Part shown: piece after piece, positions 16,362-24,923 of the stretch
Layout of the letters: every line of letters starts with the position of its first letter
Numbering within the stretch: the stretch's first letter is position 1
Origin: Flaviflagellibacter deserti
GTDB taxonomy: Bacteria > Pseudomonadota > Alphaproteobacteria > Rhizobiales > Methylopilaceae
Assembly: GCF_042652085.1 (NCBI RefSeq)
Contig: NZ_JBHSJF010000008.1
Location: forward strand, 1-64,000
Direction: 5' to 3'
DNA length: 64,000 bases
The notes under the pieces: model-generated
What the model was told of the DNA's origin: nothing
Databases searched by the model: none
Seen by the model: the letters and a program-made list of their open reading frames with translations, nothing else
Made by a program: the position numbers and the translations under genes

Positions 16362-17498
16362 TCACTCCCAGGTCAGCGCGCCGCCGTTCTGGTATTCGAT
16401 GACGCGCGTCTCGAAGAAGTTCTTCTCCTTCTTGAGGTCCATCGCCTCCGACATCCATGGGAACGGGTTCTCCGTCTCCGCGAATACCGGCGAAAGGCCG
16501 ATCTGGGCGCAGCGGCGGTTGGCGATGAAGTGCATGTACTGCTCGCACAGCGCCGCGTTCAGGCCGAGGAAGCCGCGGGGCATCGTGTCCCGGCCATAGG
16601 CCGCTTCCAGCTCGGCCGCTTCCTTGATCATGCCGCGCAGCTCGTCCTGGAACGTCTTCGTCCAGAGATGCGGGTTCTCGATCTTGATCTGGTTGATGAC
16701 GTCGATGCCGAAGTTCAGATGGATGCTCTCGTCGCGCAGGATGTACTGATACTGCTCGGCGATACCGACCATCTTGTTGCGGCGGCCGAGCGACAGGATC
16801 TGCGCGAAGCCGGTGTAGAACCACATGCCTTCGAACACGACGTAGAACGCCACGAGATCGCGCAGGAAGCTCTGGTCGGCCTCCGTCGTGCCGGTCTTGA
16901 AGTCCGGGTTCTCGAGGTTCTGCGTGTGTTTCAGCGCCCAGGCCGCCTTATCGGTGATCGAGGGCACTTCGCGGTACATGTTGAACAGCTCGCCCTCGTC
17001 GAGGCCGAGGCTTTCCACGATGTACTGGAAGGTATGCGTATGCACCGCCTCCTCGAACGCCTGGCGCAGCAGGTACTGCCGGCATTCGGGGTTGGTCAGG
17101 TGGCGATAGATCGCCAGCACGATGTTGTTGGCGACGAGCGATTCCGAGGCCGCGAAGAAACCGAGATTGCGCTTGATCGCCAGGCGCTCATCCTCGGTTA
17201 GGCCGTCGCGCGACTTCCATAGCGCGATGTCGGCCTGCATCGAGACTTCCGTCGGCATCCAGTGATTGTTGCAGCCCGACAGGTACTTCTCCCATGCCCA
17301 CTTGTACTTGAGCGGCAGGAGCTGGTTCACGTCGGCGCGGCAATTGATCATCCGCTTGTCGTCGACCGAGACGCGGCCGCCGGAGCGGTCGATCTCACCA
17401 AGACCCGTGGTGTCCGCAGGCGCGGCTTCCTTCTGGAAGCCGGCCGGCATGGTCTTCTTGGGGTCGTTGTTCGGCGTCGTATCGGACCAATCGAGCAT
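16362..17498 (-). CDS. nrdB: Ribonucleotide reductase small subunit, class Ic type (Phe at the radical-Tyr site)
   Basis: A 378-residue R2 subunit that holds the dimetal oxidant for ribonucleotide reduction. The metal ligands are Glu119 (AASES), Glu150 and His153 (EEAVHTHTF), Glu223 (VFEGMWFY), Glu257 and His260 (RDESIH). The residue four after His153, where class Ia enzymes carry the radical tyrosine, is Phe157, and ligand 1 is Glu rather than Asp. Both features match Chlamydia trachomatis R2, which uses a Mn/Fe cofactor. It closely follows nrdA on the same strand (26 bases between them). The C-terminus ends EYQNGGALTWE, the usual docking tail region for NrdA. Confidence 0.94.
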   Translation of the reverse strand: MLDWSDTTPNNDPKKTMPAGFQKEAAPADTTGLGEIDRSGGRVSVDDKRMINCRADVNQLLPLKYKWAWEKYLSGCNNHWMPTEVSMQADIALWKSRDGLTEDERLAIKRNLGFFAASESLVANNIVLAIYRHLTNPECRQYLLRQAFEEAVHTHTFQYIVESLGLDEGELFNMYREVPSITDKAAWALKHTQNLENPDFKTGTTEADQSFLRDLVAFYVVFEGMWFYTGFAQILSLGRRNKMVGIAEQYQYILRDESIHLNFGIDVINQIKIENPHLWTKTFQDELRGMIKEAAELEAAYGRDTMPRGFLGLNAALCEQYMHFIANRRCAQIGLSPVFAETENPFPWMSEAMDLKKEKNFFETRVIEYQNGGALTWE

Positions 17499-17524
17499 TT
17501 TTTTCTCCTAAAGTTCCGAGCCGA

Positions 17525-20416
17525 TTACTGGCAGGCTTCGCAAGTCGGGTCTTCGATCGAGCAGGCCATCGGCATGCGGATCGGCTCGGGAGCCGCCGCT
17601 CCGAGAGAACCGGCCGAGACGGCATTCAGCTTGCCGTCGGTGCCCTTCAGCGTCGACTTCTCGACATGCGTGGCGCTGCGCGAGCGCAGGTAATAGGTGG
17701 TCTTGAGGCCGCGCTGCCAAGCCAGGCGGTAGAGCTGATCGAGCTTCTTGCCGTTCGGATTGGCGATGTAGAGGTTCAAGGACTGCGCCTGGTCGATCCA
17801 CTTCTGGCGACGGGCTGCCGCCTCGATAAGCCAAGAGCTGTCGATCTCGAACGCGGTCGCGTAGATCGCCTTCAGATCGTCCGGCACGCGGTCGATCGAG
17901 CCGACCGAACCGTCGAAGTACTTCAGGTCCGAGATCATCACCGCATCCCACAGCCCACGGGCCTTGAGGTCGCGGACGAGGTGCTCGTTCACCACAGTGA
18001 AGTCGCCCGACATGTTCGATTTGACGAACAGGTTCTGGTAGGCGGGCTCGATCGACTGGGCGACGCCGCAGATGTTGGAGATCGTCGCGGTCGGCGCGAT
18101 CGCCATCGTGTTCGAGTTGCGCATGCCCTGCTGCATCACCTTGGTGCGCAGGCTGGCCCAGTCGAGCTTGGACGAGCGGTCGACCTCGACGGTCTGGCCG
18201 CGGGCGTCGTCGAGGATCTGGATCGAGTCGAGCGGCAGAATGCCCTTCGACCAGAGCGAGCCCTCGAAGCTCGGATAGCGGCCGCGTTCGGCGGCGAGAT
18301 CGGCCGAGGCCGAGATCGCATGATAGGAGATCGCCTCCATGCTCTCGTCGGCGAACTGCACGGCTGCGTCAGAGGCATACGGCAGGCGCAGGATGTTGAT
18401 CGCATCCTGGAAGCCCATCAGGCCGAGACCGACCGGACGATGCTTCATGTTGGAATTCCGCGCCTCCGGGATCGTGTAGTAGTTCACGTCGATCACGTTA
18501 TCGAGCATGCGCATGGCGGTCGTGACCGTCCGCTTCAGCTGCTCGTGGTCGAGCGCGCCGTTGTGGATGTGGTTCGCCAGGTTGACCGAGCCGAGATTGC
18601 AGACCGCGACTTCGGTGTCGGAGGTATTGAGCGTGATCTCGGTGCAGAGGTTCGAGGAGTGAACCACGCCGATGTGCTGCTGCGGCGAGCGCAGATTGCA
18701 GGGGTCCTTGAACGTCACCCAGGGATGGCCGGTCTCGAACAGCATGGTGAGCATGCGGCGCCACAGATCGGTCGCGCGGACCTCCTTGTAGACGGTCATC
18801 TCGCCGCGCTTGGCCTTGTCTTCGTAATAGGCGTAGCGCTCTGCGAACTTCTTGCCGGTCAGGTCGTGCAGGTCCGGCGTCTCGTCGGGCGAGAACAGGG
18901 TCCACACGCCGTCTTCCTCGACGCGCTGCATGAACAGGTCCGGCACCCAGTTCGCCGTGTTCATGTCGTGCGTGCGGCGGCGGTCGTCGCCGGTGTTCTT
19001 GCGGAGATCGAGGAACTCCTCGATGTCGATGTGCCAGGTCTCGAGATAGGCGCAGACCGCGCCCTTGCGCTTGCCGCCCTGGTTCACCGCGATCGCGGTG
19101 TCGTTGGCGACCTTGAGGAACGGCACCACGCCCTGGCTCTCGCCGTTGGTGCCCTTGATGTGGGCGCCGAGGCCGCGGACGCGGGTCCAGTCATTGCCGA
19201 GACCGCCCGAGTACTTGGCGAGCAGGGCGTTGTCCTTGATCGACTTGAAGATGCCGTCGAGGTCGTCCGGCACCGTCGTCAGGAAGCACGACGACAGCTG
19301 GGCGCGCTGCGTGCCCGAGTTGAACAGAGTCGGCGTCGACGCCATGAAGTCGAACGACGACAGGAGATTATAGAACTCGATGACCTTCGACTCGCGGTCG
19401 ATCTCGCGAAGCGCGAGACCCATCGCGACGCGCATGAAGAAGGCCTGCGGCAGCTCGAAACGGGTGCCTTCCGAGTGCAGGAAGTAGCGGTCGTAGAGCG
19501 TCTGCAGACCTAGGAACTGGAAGTTCAGGTCGCGCTCCGGCTTGATCGCGTCGGCGATGCGCTTGACGTCGAAACGGCTGAGTTCCGGGTCGAGCAGGTC
19601 GAGCTCGATGCCGCGCTTCACATAGGCCTGGAAATACTCGGCATAGCGCGAGCCCATTTCGGCCTGCGTCGCCTGGTCCTCATGGCCCGAGATGAAGGTC
19701 AGCGCTTCGCGGCGCAGACGGTCGAGCAACAGGCGGGCGGAGACGAACGCATAGTTCGGCTCCTGCTCGACGAGGGTGCGGGCGGCCATGATCGAGGCCA
19801 GTGACAGCTCGTCCTGGGTGATGCCGTCATAGAGATTGCGGCGGGCTTCGGTGAGAACCGGTTCGGCCGAGGCGCCATCGAGGCCGGCGACGGCCTCGTC
19901 GACGAGGGCCTGCAGACGGCGCTCGTCGAGCGGCTGCAGCGAACCGTCGGCAGCGCGGACCTTGAGGGACGGAGCGGTCTCGCCTTCGGCCTTCGCAGCG
20001 ACTTCCTCACGGCGGGCACGGGCGCGCTCCTCACGATAGAGGACGTAAGCGCGGGCGACCTTGTGGTGCTCGCCGCGCATCAGCGCGAGCTCGACCTGGT
20101 CCTGGATATCCTCGATGTGCAGCGCGCGATCGGAATCGACGCGGCGGGTCAGGGCGGAGACGACCTGTTCGGTCACCTGCTCGACACCTTCATGGACGCG
20201 GCGCGAACCGGCGGCGCCCTGGCCCTCGACCGCGAGGAAAGCCTTGGTGACCGCGATCGCGATCTTGTTCTGGTCGAACGGCGTCACCGAGCCATTGCGG
20301 CGGATGACATGGAATGCCGGCGCCGAGGCGTGCTGCTGCGGAGAAGGATGCTCGTTCATTGCGATAACCGGCGCCGTGCGCTGGGCGCGTTCGAGATCAG
20401 CGGATAGTGAAGCCAA
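17525..20416 (-). CDS. nrdA: Ribonucleotide reductase large subunit NrdA with two ATP-cone domains
   Basis: A 963-residue class I R1 subunit, longer than E. coli NrdA (about 760). Two ATP-cone-like regions precede the catalytic barrel: FHVIRRNGSVTPFDQNKI (about residues 35-125) and LKVRAADGSLQPLDERRL (about 150-235). Catalytic motifs include STPTLFNSGT, SSCFLTT, NLCTEI and GLGLMGFQD. The C-terminus ends CEACQ, the redox-active Cys pair. I take the TTG at 20416 as start because GAGGGGG lies at a correct distance; an in-frame ATG at 20359 (MNEHPSPQQ) is the alternative. An NrdR box lies upstream. Confidence 0.94.
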   Translation of the reverse strand: MASLSADLERAQRTAPVIAMNEHPSPQQHASAPAFHVIRRNGSVTPFDQNKIAIAVTKAFLAVEGQGAAGSRRVHEGVEQVTEQVVSALTRRVDSDRALHIEDIQDQVELALMRGEHHKVARAYVLYREERARARREEVAAKAEGETAPSLKVRAADGSLQPLDERRLQALVDEAVAGLDGASAEPVLTEARRNLYDGITQDELSLASIMAARTLVEQEPNYAFVSARLLLDRLRREALTFISGHEDQATQAEMGSRYAEYFQAYVKRGIELDLLDPELSRFDVKRIADAIKPERDLNFQFLGLQTLYDRYFLHSEGTRFELPQAFFMRVAMGLALREIDRESKVIEFYNLLSSFDFMASTPTLFNSGTQRAQLSSCFLTTVPDDLDGIFKSIKDNALLAKYSGGLGNDWTRVRGLGAHIKGTNGESQGVVPFLKVANDTAIAVNQGGKRKGAVCAYLETWHIDIEEFLDLRKNTGDDRRRTHDMNTANWVPDLFMQRVEEDGVWTLFSPDETPDLHDLTGKKFAERYAYYEDKAKRGEMTVYKEVRATDLWRRMLTMLFETGHPWVTFKDPCNLRSPQQHIGVVHSSNLCTEITLNTSDTEVAVCNLGSVNLANHIHNGALDHEQLKRTVTTAMRMLDNVIDVNYYTIPEARNSNMKHRPVGLGLMGFQDAINILRLPYASDAAVQFADESMEAISYHAISASADLAAERGRYPSFEGSLWSKGILPLDSIQILDDARGQTVEVDRSSKLDWASLRTKVMQQGMRNSNTMAIAPTATISNICGVAQSIEPAYQNLFVKSNMSGDFTVVNEHLVRDLKARGLWDAVMISDLKYFDGSVGSIDRVPDDLKAIYATAFEIDSSWLIEAAARRQKWIDQAQSLNLYIANPNGKKLDQLYRLAWQRGLKTTYYLRSRSATHVEKSTLKGTDGKLNAVSAGSLGAAAPEPIRMPMACSIEDPTCEACQ

Positions 20417-20824
20417 TTCATCCCCCTCAAGATAGGTCCATGGGCACCGGTTGTCAGGCTGGGGCGCAGCGTTTCCGGCCTGTCGTCGTGCTGTCAGATC
20501 AAGAGCCTAGGTGAGTCGGCTGCTAAGCCGCCAGAGCTCCAACGGACCACAACGCCACAATCCCCAACCTGTGGCGCAGATACCACTCTTTGGTGGGCCA
20601 CGCCTGAGGTGTACTATATATAGGGTGTAACCCTCCGCAGGTTAAGGCCCTGTAAACGGTGCGCCGCCTGTTAATTCCGGGGACGGAAGAGGGCGTACGA
20701 TCGAGAAAAAGGGTTGCGGGCCTGTTGACTAAACAGTCGATCCGTCGCCCCTCCCGAACCCATTTCCTCCGTTGCGGCGGCATGCCCGGTTTTCCACATG
20801 CCGGGCCCGATCTAGACTTCCCGG
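20417..20824. other. 408-base intergenic region upstream of nrdA
   Basis: This region lies between two divergent genes, nrdA (minus) and the nuclease-like gene (plus). It holds the NrdR box at 20611-20626 and a weaker degenerate candidate at 20581-20596, 30 bases away. No convincing gene is seen; an 86-codon minus-strand reading across it has no family-like features and crosses the regulatory site. Confidence 0.6.
20611..20626. promoter_or_regulatory. NrdR box upstream of nrdAB
   Basis: GTACTATATATAGGGT matches 13 of 16 positions of the NrdR consensus ACACTATATATAGTGT, including the whole central CTATATATAG. NrdR is the ATP/dATP-sensing repressor of ribonucleotide reductase genes. NrdR sites usually occur in pairs; a possible degenerate partner begins 30 bases away (20581). 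The box lies about 195 bases before the nrdA start. Confidence 0.8.
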
Positions 20825-21361
20825 ATGCGCTTCCTCATTCCGTGCACCCTGATCATCACCGCGTTCGGAACAGCCGCGGCGGCGCAAGACGTTCCCGATT
20901 CGACCGGATCGGTCGGCGCGGCTGCCCAGCCTCAAACCAGGCAGAGCATCCGGTTCATCGCAGACGGCACGCTGGAGATTGACGGCGCCCGGGCTCAGCT
21001 CGACGGCGCGGTTCCGTTCGATCGTAGCGAGGTTTGTACCGCCACCGATGGAAGGCGCTGGGCGTGCGGGATGCGATCGCAGGCGGCTTGGAACAATTAT
21101 TTCAAGACGAATGTCCAGTGCGCCGTCAGCGACGGCATCGCCAGCTGCGTCCGGGACGGCGAGCCGTCCGATCTCTGGCTGTTGCGAAACGGCTGGGCGG
21201 CAACGCTCGAAGGCGAGGCGGGTTTCCCGCGACTGGCCGCATACCGGGCGGCACAGCAATATGGTCTCGGGGTCTTCTCTCCCGGGGTACCGCCTTCCGC
21301 AGACGAACCGAAGGCTCCCAAAACGAAAACGCCCGCCGTTTCGGGCGGGCGTTCTCAGTAA
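20825..21361 (+). CDS. Exported protein related to thermonuclease (SNase) fold, catalytic residues not seen
   Basis: A 178-residue protein with an N-terminal signal peptide (about residues 1-20, ending TAAAAQ). The centre, ADGTLEIDGARAQLDG and a following SEVC...GRRWACG stretch, resembles the opening beta-barrel of staphylococcal-nuclease-like proteins. The usual D-G-D-T and D-x-P-E signatures are altered, so nuclease activity is doubtful. A Pro/Lys-rich tail ends the protein. The last codons overlap the hairpin that terminates the convergent peroxiredoxin gene. Confidence 0.65.
   Translation: MRFLIPCTLIITAFGTAAAAQDVPDSTGSVGAAAQPQTRQSIRFIADGTLEIDGARAQLDGAVPFDRSEVCTATDGRRWACGMRSQAAWNNYFKTNVQCAVSDGIASCVRDGEPSDLWLLRNGWAATLEGEAGFPRLAAYRAAQQYGLGVFSPGVPPSADEPKAPKTKTPAVSGGRSQ
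21328..21353 (-). terminator. Terminator of the peroxiredoxin gene
   Basis: Ten-base perfect stem AACGCCCGCC/GGCGGGCGTT with a six-base loop. Read on the minus strand it is followed by TTCGTTTT, as expected for termination after the gene at 21373-22008. The stem is also the coding end of the convergent + strand gene. Confidence 0.72.
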
Positions 21362-21372
21362 GCGATGCTCGC

Positions 21373-22008
21373 TCAGGTGCCGGGCTGCTCGGTGACGCGC
21401 AGATACGGCTTCAGCGTCTTCCAGCCCTTCGGGAACTTCTCCTTGGCGGCCTCGTCGGACACGCTCGGGACGATGATGACGTCCTGACCCTGCTTCCAGT
21501 CGGCCGGGGTGGCGACGGAGTGCTTGTCGGTCAACTGCAGCGAGTCGATCGTGCGGAGGATTTCATCGAAATTGCGGCCGGTCGCCGCCGGATAGGTCAG
21601 CGTCAGGCGGACCTTCTTGTTCGGATCGATGATGAACACCGAACGCACCGTCATGGTGTCGGAGGCGTTCGGGTGGATCATGCCGTACTTGTCGGAGACC
21701 GACTTGTCGCTGTCGGCGATCAGCGGGAAGTTCAGGCGGGCGCCCTGCGTCTCGGCGATGTCGTCGGCCCATTTGCCGTGATTGTCGAGCTGGTCGACCG
21801 AAAGGCCGAGCACCTTGACGCCACGCTTCTCGAATTCGGGCTTCAGCTTGGAAACGGCGCCGAGCTCGGTGGTACATACCGGCGTGAAGTTCTTCGGATG
21901 GGAAAACAGCACGACCCAGTTGCTGCCGGCCCAATCATGAAAACGGATTTTGCCCTCGGTCGAGTCCTGCTCGAAATCCGGAGCGATATCGCCAATACGG
22001 ACGCTCAT
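21373..22008 (-). CDS. Peroxiredoxin, 1-Cys (Prx6) type
   Basis: A 211-residue cytoplasmic thiol peroxidase of the AhpC/TSA superfamily. The peroxidatic cysteine is Cys45 in NFTPVCTTELG. The long C-terminal region (ADWKQGQDVIIVPSVSDEAA) is typical of the Prx6 branch, which reduces H2O2 and organic peroxides without a resolving Cys in the same motif. The ATG at 22008 has GGGAGG upstream; an upstream in-frame ATG at 22086 has no such site. It stands alone and ends at a strong hairpin. Confidence 0.92.
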   Translation of the reverse strand: MSVRIGDIAPDFEQDSTEGKIRFHDWAGSNWVVLFSHPKNFTPVCTTELGAVSKLKPEFEKRGVKVLGLSVDQLDNHGKWADDIAETQGARLNFPLIADSDKSVSDKYGMIHPNASDTMTVRSVFIIDPNKKVRLTLTYPAATGRNFDEILRTIDSLQLTDKHSVATPADWKQGQDVIIVPSVSDEAAKEKFPKGWKTLKPYLRVTEQPGT

Positions 22009-22218
22009 CGCGACCTCCCAAAGCTGTTGCCGGCCCGGATGCGGGCGCGACGATGCGCCTGCATATGGGCAATCTGTGAAAAACACGCAACAGAAAAGTT
22101 TAGCGCAGAGAAATCACATAGCTTTCATGCGTTTATTGGTTTCATCAACCTTGTTCCGCGAATTCCGGGAGGAGGGGCCGAAAACCGCTAAAATCTTATC
22201 CTTCGCAGGAATTTCGCC

Positions 22219-23256
22219 ATGCCCCGCATCGCCGTGCCAGAAACCGAACGCATCGCGTGGGTCGATTACTCCAAGGGCATCTGCATCGTGCTTGTCGTCA
22301 TGATGCATTCGACGCTGGGCGTTGGGAACGCCGCCGGCGGAGAAGGCTTCATGCACCATGTCGTCGCCTTCGCGCTGCCATTCCGCATGCCGGACTTCTT
22401 CCTGATCTCGGGCCTGTTTCTCTCGCGCGTGATCGACCGCGACTGGCGAACCTATCTCGACCGCAAGGTCATCCATTTCGCCTATTTCTACATCCTCTGG
22501 CTCGTCATTCAGGGCGCCTTCCGCTGGCCGGAACTGGCGATGACTGACGGCCCTGTCGCCGTCATCGAGCAGTTCCTGCTGGCGTTGATCGAGCCGTTCG
22601 GCACGCTCTGGTTCATCTACCTTCTGCCGGTGTTCTTCGTCGCCGCGAAGCTGATGCGGAACGTCCCGCCGGTTATCGTCCTCGCCCTCGGCACCGCCCT
22701 GCAGATCGCGGACATCCACACCGGCTGGACCGTCATCGACGAGACCGCCGAGCGCTTCGTCTTCTTCGCTATCGGCTGGTACGCCGCGCCGCTGATCTTC
22801 GCCTATACCGACCGCGTCGCCCAGAATATCGGTCTCGCCGCGATCGGCCTTGTCGCCTGGGCGGTGATGAACGGGACGCTGGTGCATTTCGACGTCGCTA
22901 TGCTTCCAGGCGTCTCCTTCGTCCTCGGCCTGATGGGCGCGGGAGCCGTCGTCACCACGGGCGTCCTGCTGTCTCGCTACAAGCTGGCGGAGGCGCTGCG
23001 CTATGCCGGCCAGAATTCGATCGTCGTCTATCTGGCCTTCTTCCTGCCGATGGTCGTCACCCGCCTCGTTCTGCTGAAGACGGGCGTGGTCACCGATGTC
23101 GGCTGGATGTCGCTGATCGTGACCGCGTCCGCCGTGATCACGCCGCTTCTCCTCCATCTCGCAGTGAAGAAGACCGGCTGGGGCCTGTTCCTGTTCGAAC
23201 GCCCGGCCCGCTTCCGTCTCGAGCCTCGCTCCCCGGCCCTGCAGCCGGCGGAATAG
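22219..23256 (+). CDS. Acyltransferase 3 family membrane protein
   Basis: A 345-residue protein with about ten predicted membrane helices. The N-terminus RIAWVDYSKGICIVLVVMMHS is the family signature, including the conserved His in the first helix. FRMPDFFLISGLFLSR and the later LWFIYLLPVFF also fit. Acyltransferase 3 enzymes transfer acyl groups, often to surface sugars; the substrate cannot be inferred here. AGGA precedes the ATG at 22219. It is monocistronic and ends at a long perfect terminator shared with the convergent transporter gene. Confidence 0.87.
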   Translation: MPRIAVPETERIAWVDYSKGICIVLVVMMHSTLGVGNAAGGEGFMHHVVAFALPFRMPDFFLISGLFLSRVIDRDWRTYLDRKVIHFAYFYILWLVIQGAFRWPELAMTDGPVAVIEQFLLALIEPFGTLWFIYLLPVFFVAAKLMRNVPPVIVLALGTALQIADIHTGWTVIDETAERFVFFAIGWYAAPLIFAYTDRVAQNIGLAAIGLVAWAVMNGTLVHFDVAMLPGVSFVLGLMGAGAVVTTGVLLSRYKLAEALRYAGQNSIVVYLAFFLPMVVTRLVLLKTGVVTDVGWMSLIVTASAVITPLLLHLAVKKTGWGLFLFERPARFRLEPRSPALQPAE

Positions 23257-23275
23257 GCGACACAGGCCGAGCGCA

Positions 23276-23315
23276 AACGAAAAGGCGGCGGACCGAGGTC
23301 CGCCGCCTTTTCGTT
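23276..23315. terminator. Bidirectional terminator between acyltransferase and OxlT-like genes
   Basis: Eighteen-base perfect inverted repeat (23276-23293 with 23298-23315) around the loop CGAG. The arms begin AACGAAAAGG, so either strand ends the GC stem with CCTTTTCGTT. It sits exactly between two convergent genes. Confidence 0.9.
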
Positions 23316-23338
23316 GCGTTGCCCATCTAGGGCGAGGA

Positions 23339-24637
23339 TTACTCGGCCGGCTGGACGACCGGAGCGCCGGTGCTGACCGAACGCGCATCGGCGATCGTCT
23401 TCGCACGCATCGGCTTCAGCACGAACAGCGAGACCACGGCGGCGATCGCGTTGACCGCGGCCGCTGCGTAGAACACCGACTCCCACGAACCCGAGGCGTC
23501 GTACATCAGGCTCGCCACCGGGACGACGAAGCTCGCCGTACCCTTGGCGGTGTACAGCAGGCCGGCGTTCGTCGCGGCGTACTTCGAGCCGAACGTGTCG
23601 GCGCAGGTCGACGGGAACAGGCTGTAGATCTCGCCCCAGGCGAAGAACACGAGGCCCGTCAGCAGCGTGAAGGCGATCGGGTCATGCCCGAACTCCCACA
23701 TCGCGACGATGCCGACCGCTTCGAGCGCGAAGCAGATGAACATCGTGTTCTCGCGGCCGATATGATCCGACACCCAGCCGAAGAACGGACGGGTGACGCC
23801 GTTCAGGATGCGGTCGATCGCGAGCGCGAAGGTCAGCGCCGGCATTGTGATGCCGAGCATCGAGACCGGGACGTCGGCGATCTGCCAGTCCTTGGCGATC
23901 GGAGCGATCTGCGCGGTCACGACCAGGCCGCCGGCGGCGACGAGCACGAACAGCAGATACATGATCCAGAACACCGGGCTCTTGATCATTTCCATCGGCG
24001 AGTATTCGCGACGGGTCTGGACGACCTTGCCGGTGGCTGCGGGCAGAAGAGCCGCATCCGGCTTGACGAGGAGGAAGCCGAGCACGAGCACGACGCCGCC
24101 CTGGAGAAGGCCGAAGAACCAGAAGGTGTACTCATAGCCCGACGACGCGATCATGTTCGCGATCGGGATGATGGTGATGGCCGAGCCGGCGCCGAAGCCG
24201 GCGGCGGTGAGGCCGGCGGCCAGACCACGACGGTCCGGGAACCATTTCAGAGCGTTGCCGACGCATGTGCCGTAGACTGCACCGGCGCCGATGCCGCCGA
24301 GAGCAGCACCTGCGTAGAGCAGGAACAGCGAGTCAGCGAACGAGTTGATCCACCAGGCGAGACCGCACAGCAGGCCGCCGATGATGGTGACGATCTTCGG
24401 GCCGAACTTGTCGACGAACCAACCCTCGATCGGAACGAGCCAGGTCTCGGTAACGACGAAGATGGTGAAGGCGACCTGGATGGCCGACAGCGACCAATCC
24501 GGATGAGCCTGCTGGATCGGCTTGACGAACAGCGTCCAGCCGTACTGAAGGTTTGCCACCATGGCCATGCAGACGATGCCGATGACCAGCTGCAGCCAGC
24601 GCCCGCCCACGGGGCCGGTTTTCGTTGTCGAAGACAT
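23339..24637 (-). CDS. MFS transporter, oxalate/formate antiporter (OxlT) family
   Basis: A 432-residue major facilitator with 12 predicted helices. YGWTLFVKPIQQAH near the N-terminus, GIGAGAVYGTCVGNALKWFPDRRGLAAGL in the first half and LLYTAKGTASFVVP in the second are typical of the oxalate:formate antiporter family; the Lys in LLYTAKG may correspond to the anion-binding Lys of OxlT. The ATG at 24637 has AGGAGGAAG upstream. Substrate may be oxalate or another carboxylate; no formyl-CoA transferase or oxalyl-CoA decarboxylase gene is in the window to confirm oxalate. Confidence 0.87.
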   Translation of the reverse strand: MSSTTKTGPVGGRWLQLVIGIVCMAMVANLQYGWTLFVKPIQQAHPDWSLSAIQVAFTIFVVTETWLVPIEGWFVDKFGPKIVTIIGGLLCGLAWWINSFADSLFLLYAGAALGGIGAGAVYGTCVGNALKWFPDRRGLAAGLTAAGFGAGSAITIIPIANMIASSGYEYTFWFFGLLQGGVVLVLGFLLVKPDAALLPAATGKVVQTRREYSPMEMIKSPVFWIMYLLFVLVAAGGLVVTAQIAPIAKDWQIADVPVSMLGITMPALTFALAIDRILNGVTRPFFGWVSDHIGRENTMFICFALEAVGIVAMWEFGHDPIAFTLLTGLVFFAWGEIYSLFPSTCADTFGSKYAATNAGLLYTAKGTASFVVPVASLMYDASGSWESVFYAAAAVNAIAAVVSLFVLKPMRAKTIADARSVSTGAPVVQPAE

Positions 24638-24789
24638 TCGCGTCTTCCTCCTAGACTTTTGATTGTTACAGGGCCCGCCGCCCCCCGCATGAGTGCTGGC
24701 AGGTTCGTGCATCACATCGCTTGGGAGGTCCGTGAAGCGCTGAAACCGTCCATCGCCAAGTTAGGCGTCTGACGCGGCTCTGCTATGCT

Positions 24790-24835
24790 AAGTACTTATA
24801 CCATAGTCAAAAGTACCTTAGCCTTTAGTCTAAAG
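24790..24835. promoter_or_regulatory. Direct and inverted repeats upstream of the OxlT-like gene
   Basis: Two copies of AAGTAC-(T/C)TTA begin at 24790 and 24811, 21 bases apart, i.e. two helical turns. A palindrome CTTTA-GTC-TAAAG lies at 24823-24835. The region is the divergent promoter zone between the OxlT-like gene (minus) and polA (plus). The binding protein is unknown. Confidence 0.4.
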
Positions 24836-24923
24836 ACGTCACGTTTCGGTCGTTTTCGTTGACGGCCGTTAACGATTGAAGGCCGCGCTTCCGTTCGCGG
24901 CGGCGATCTCTATATTCGCGCGC

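Noticed and set aside
17666..19513. 615-codon frame antisense to nrdA
   Set aside because: Mirror frame of a highly conserved gene; composition is that of antisense GC-rich DNA.
20523..20783. 86-codon minus-strand frame upstream of nrdA
   Set aside because: It runs across the NrdR box, lacks a good ribosome site and shows no protein-like pattern.
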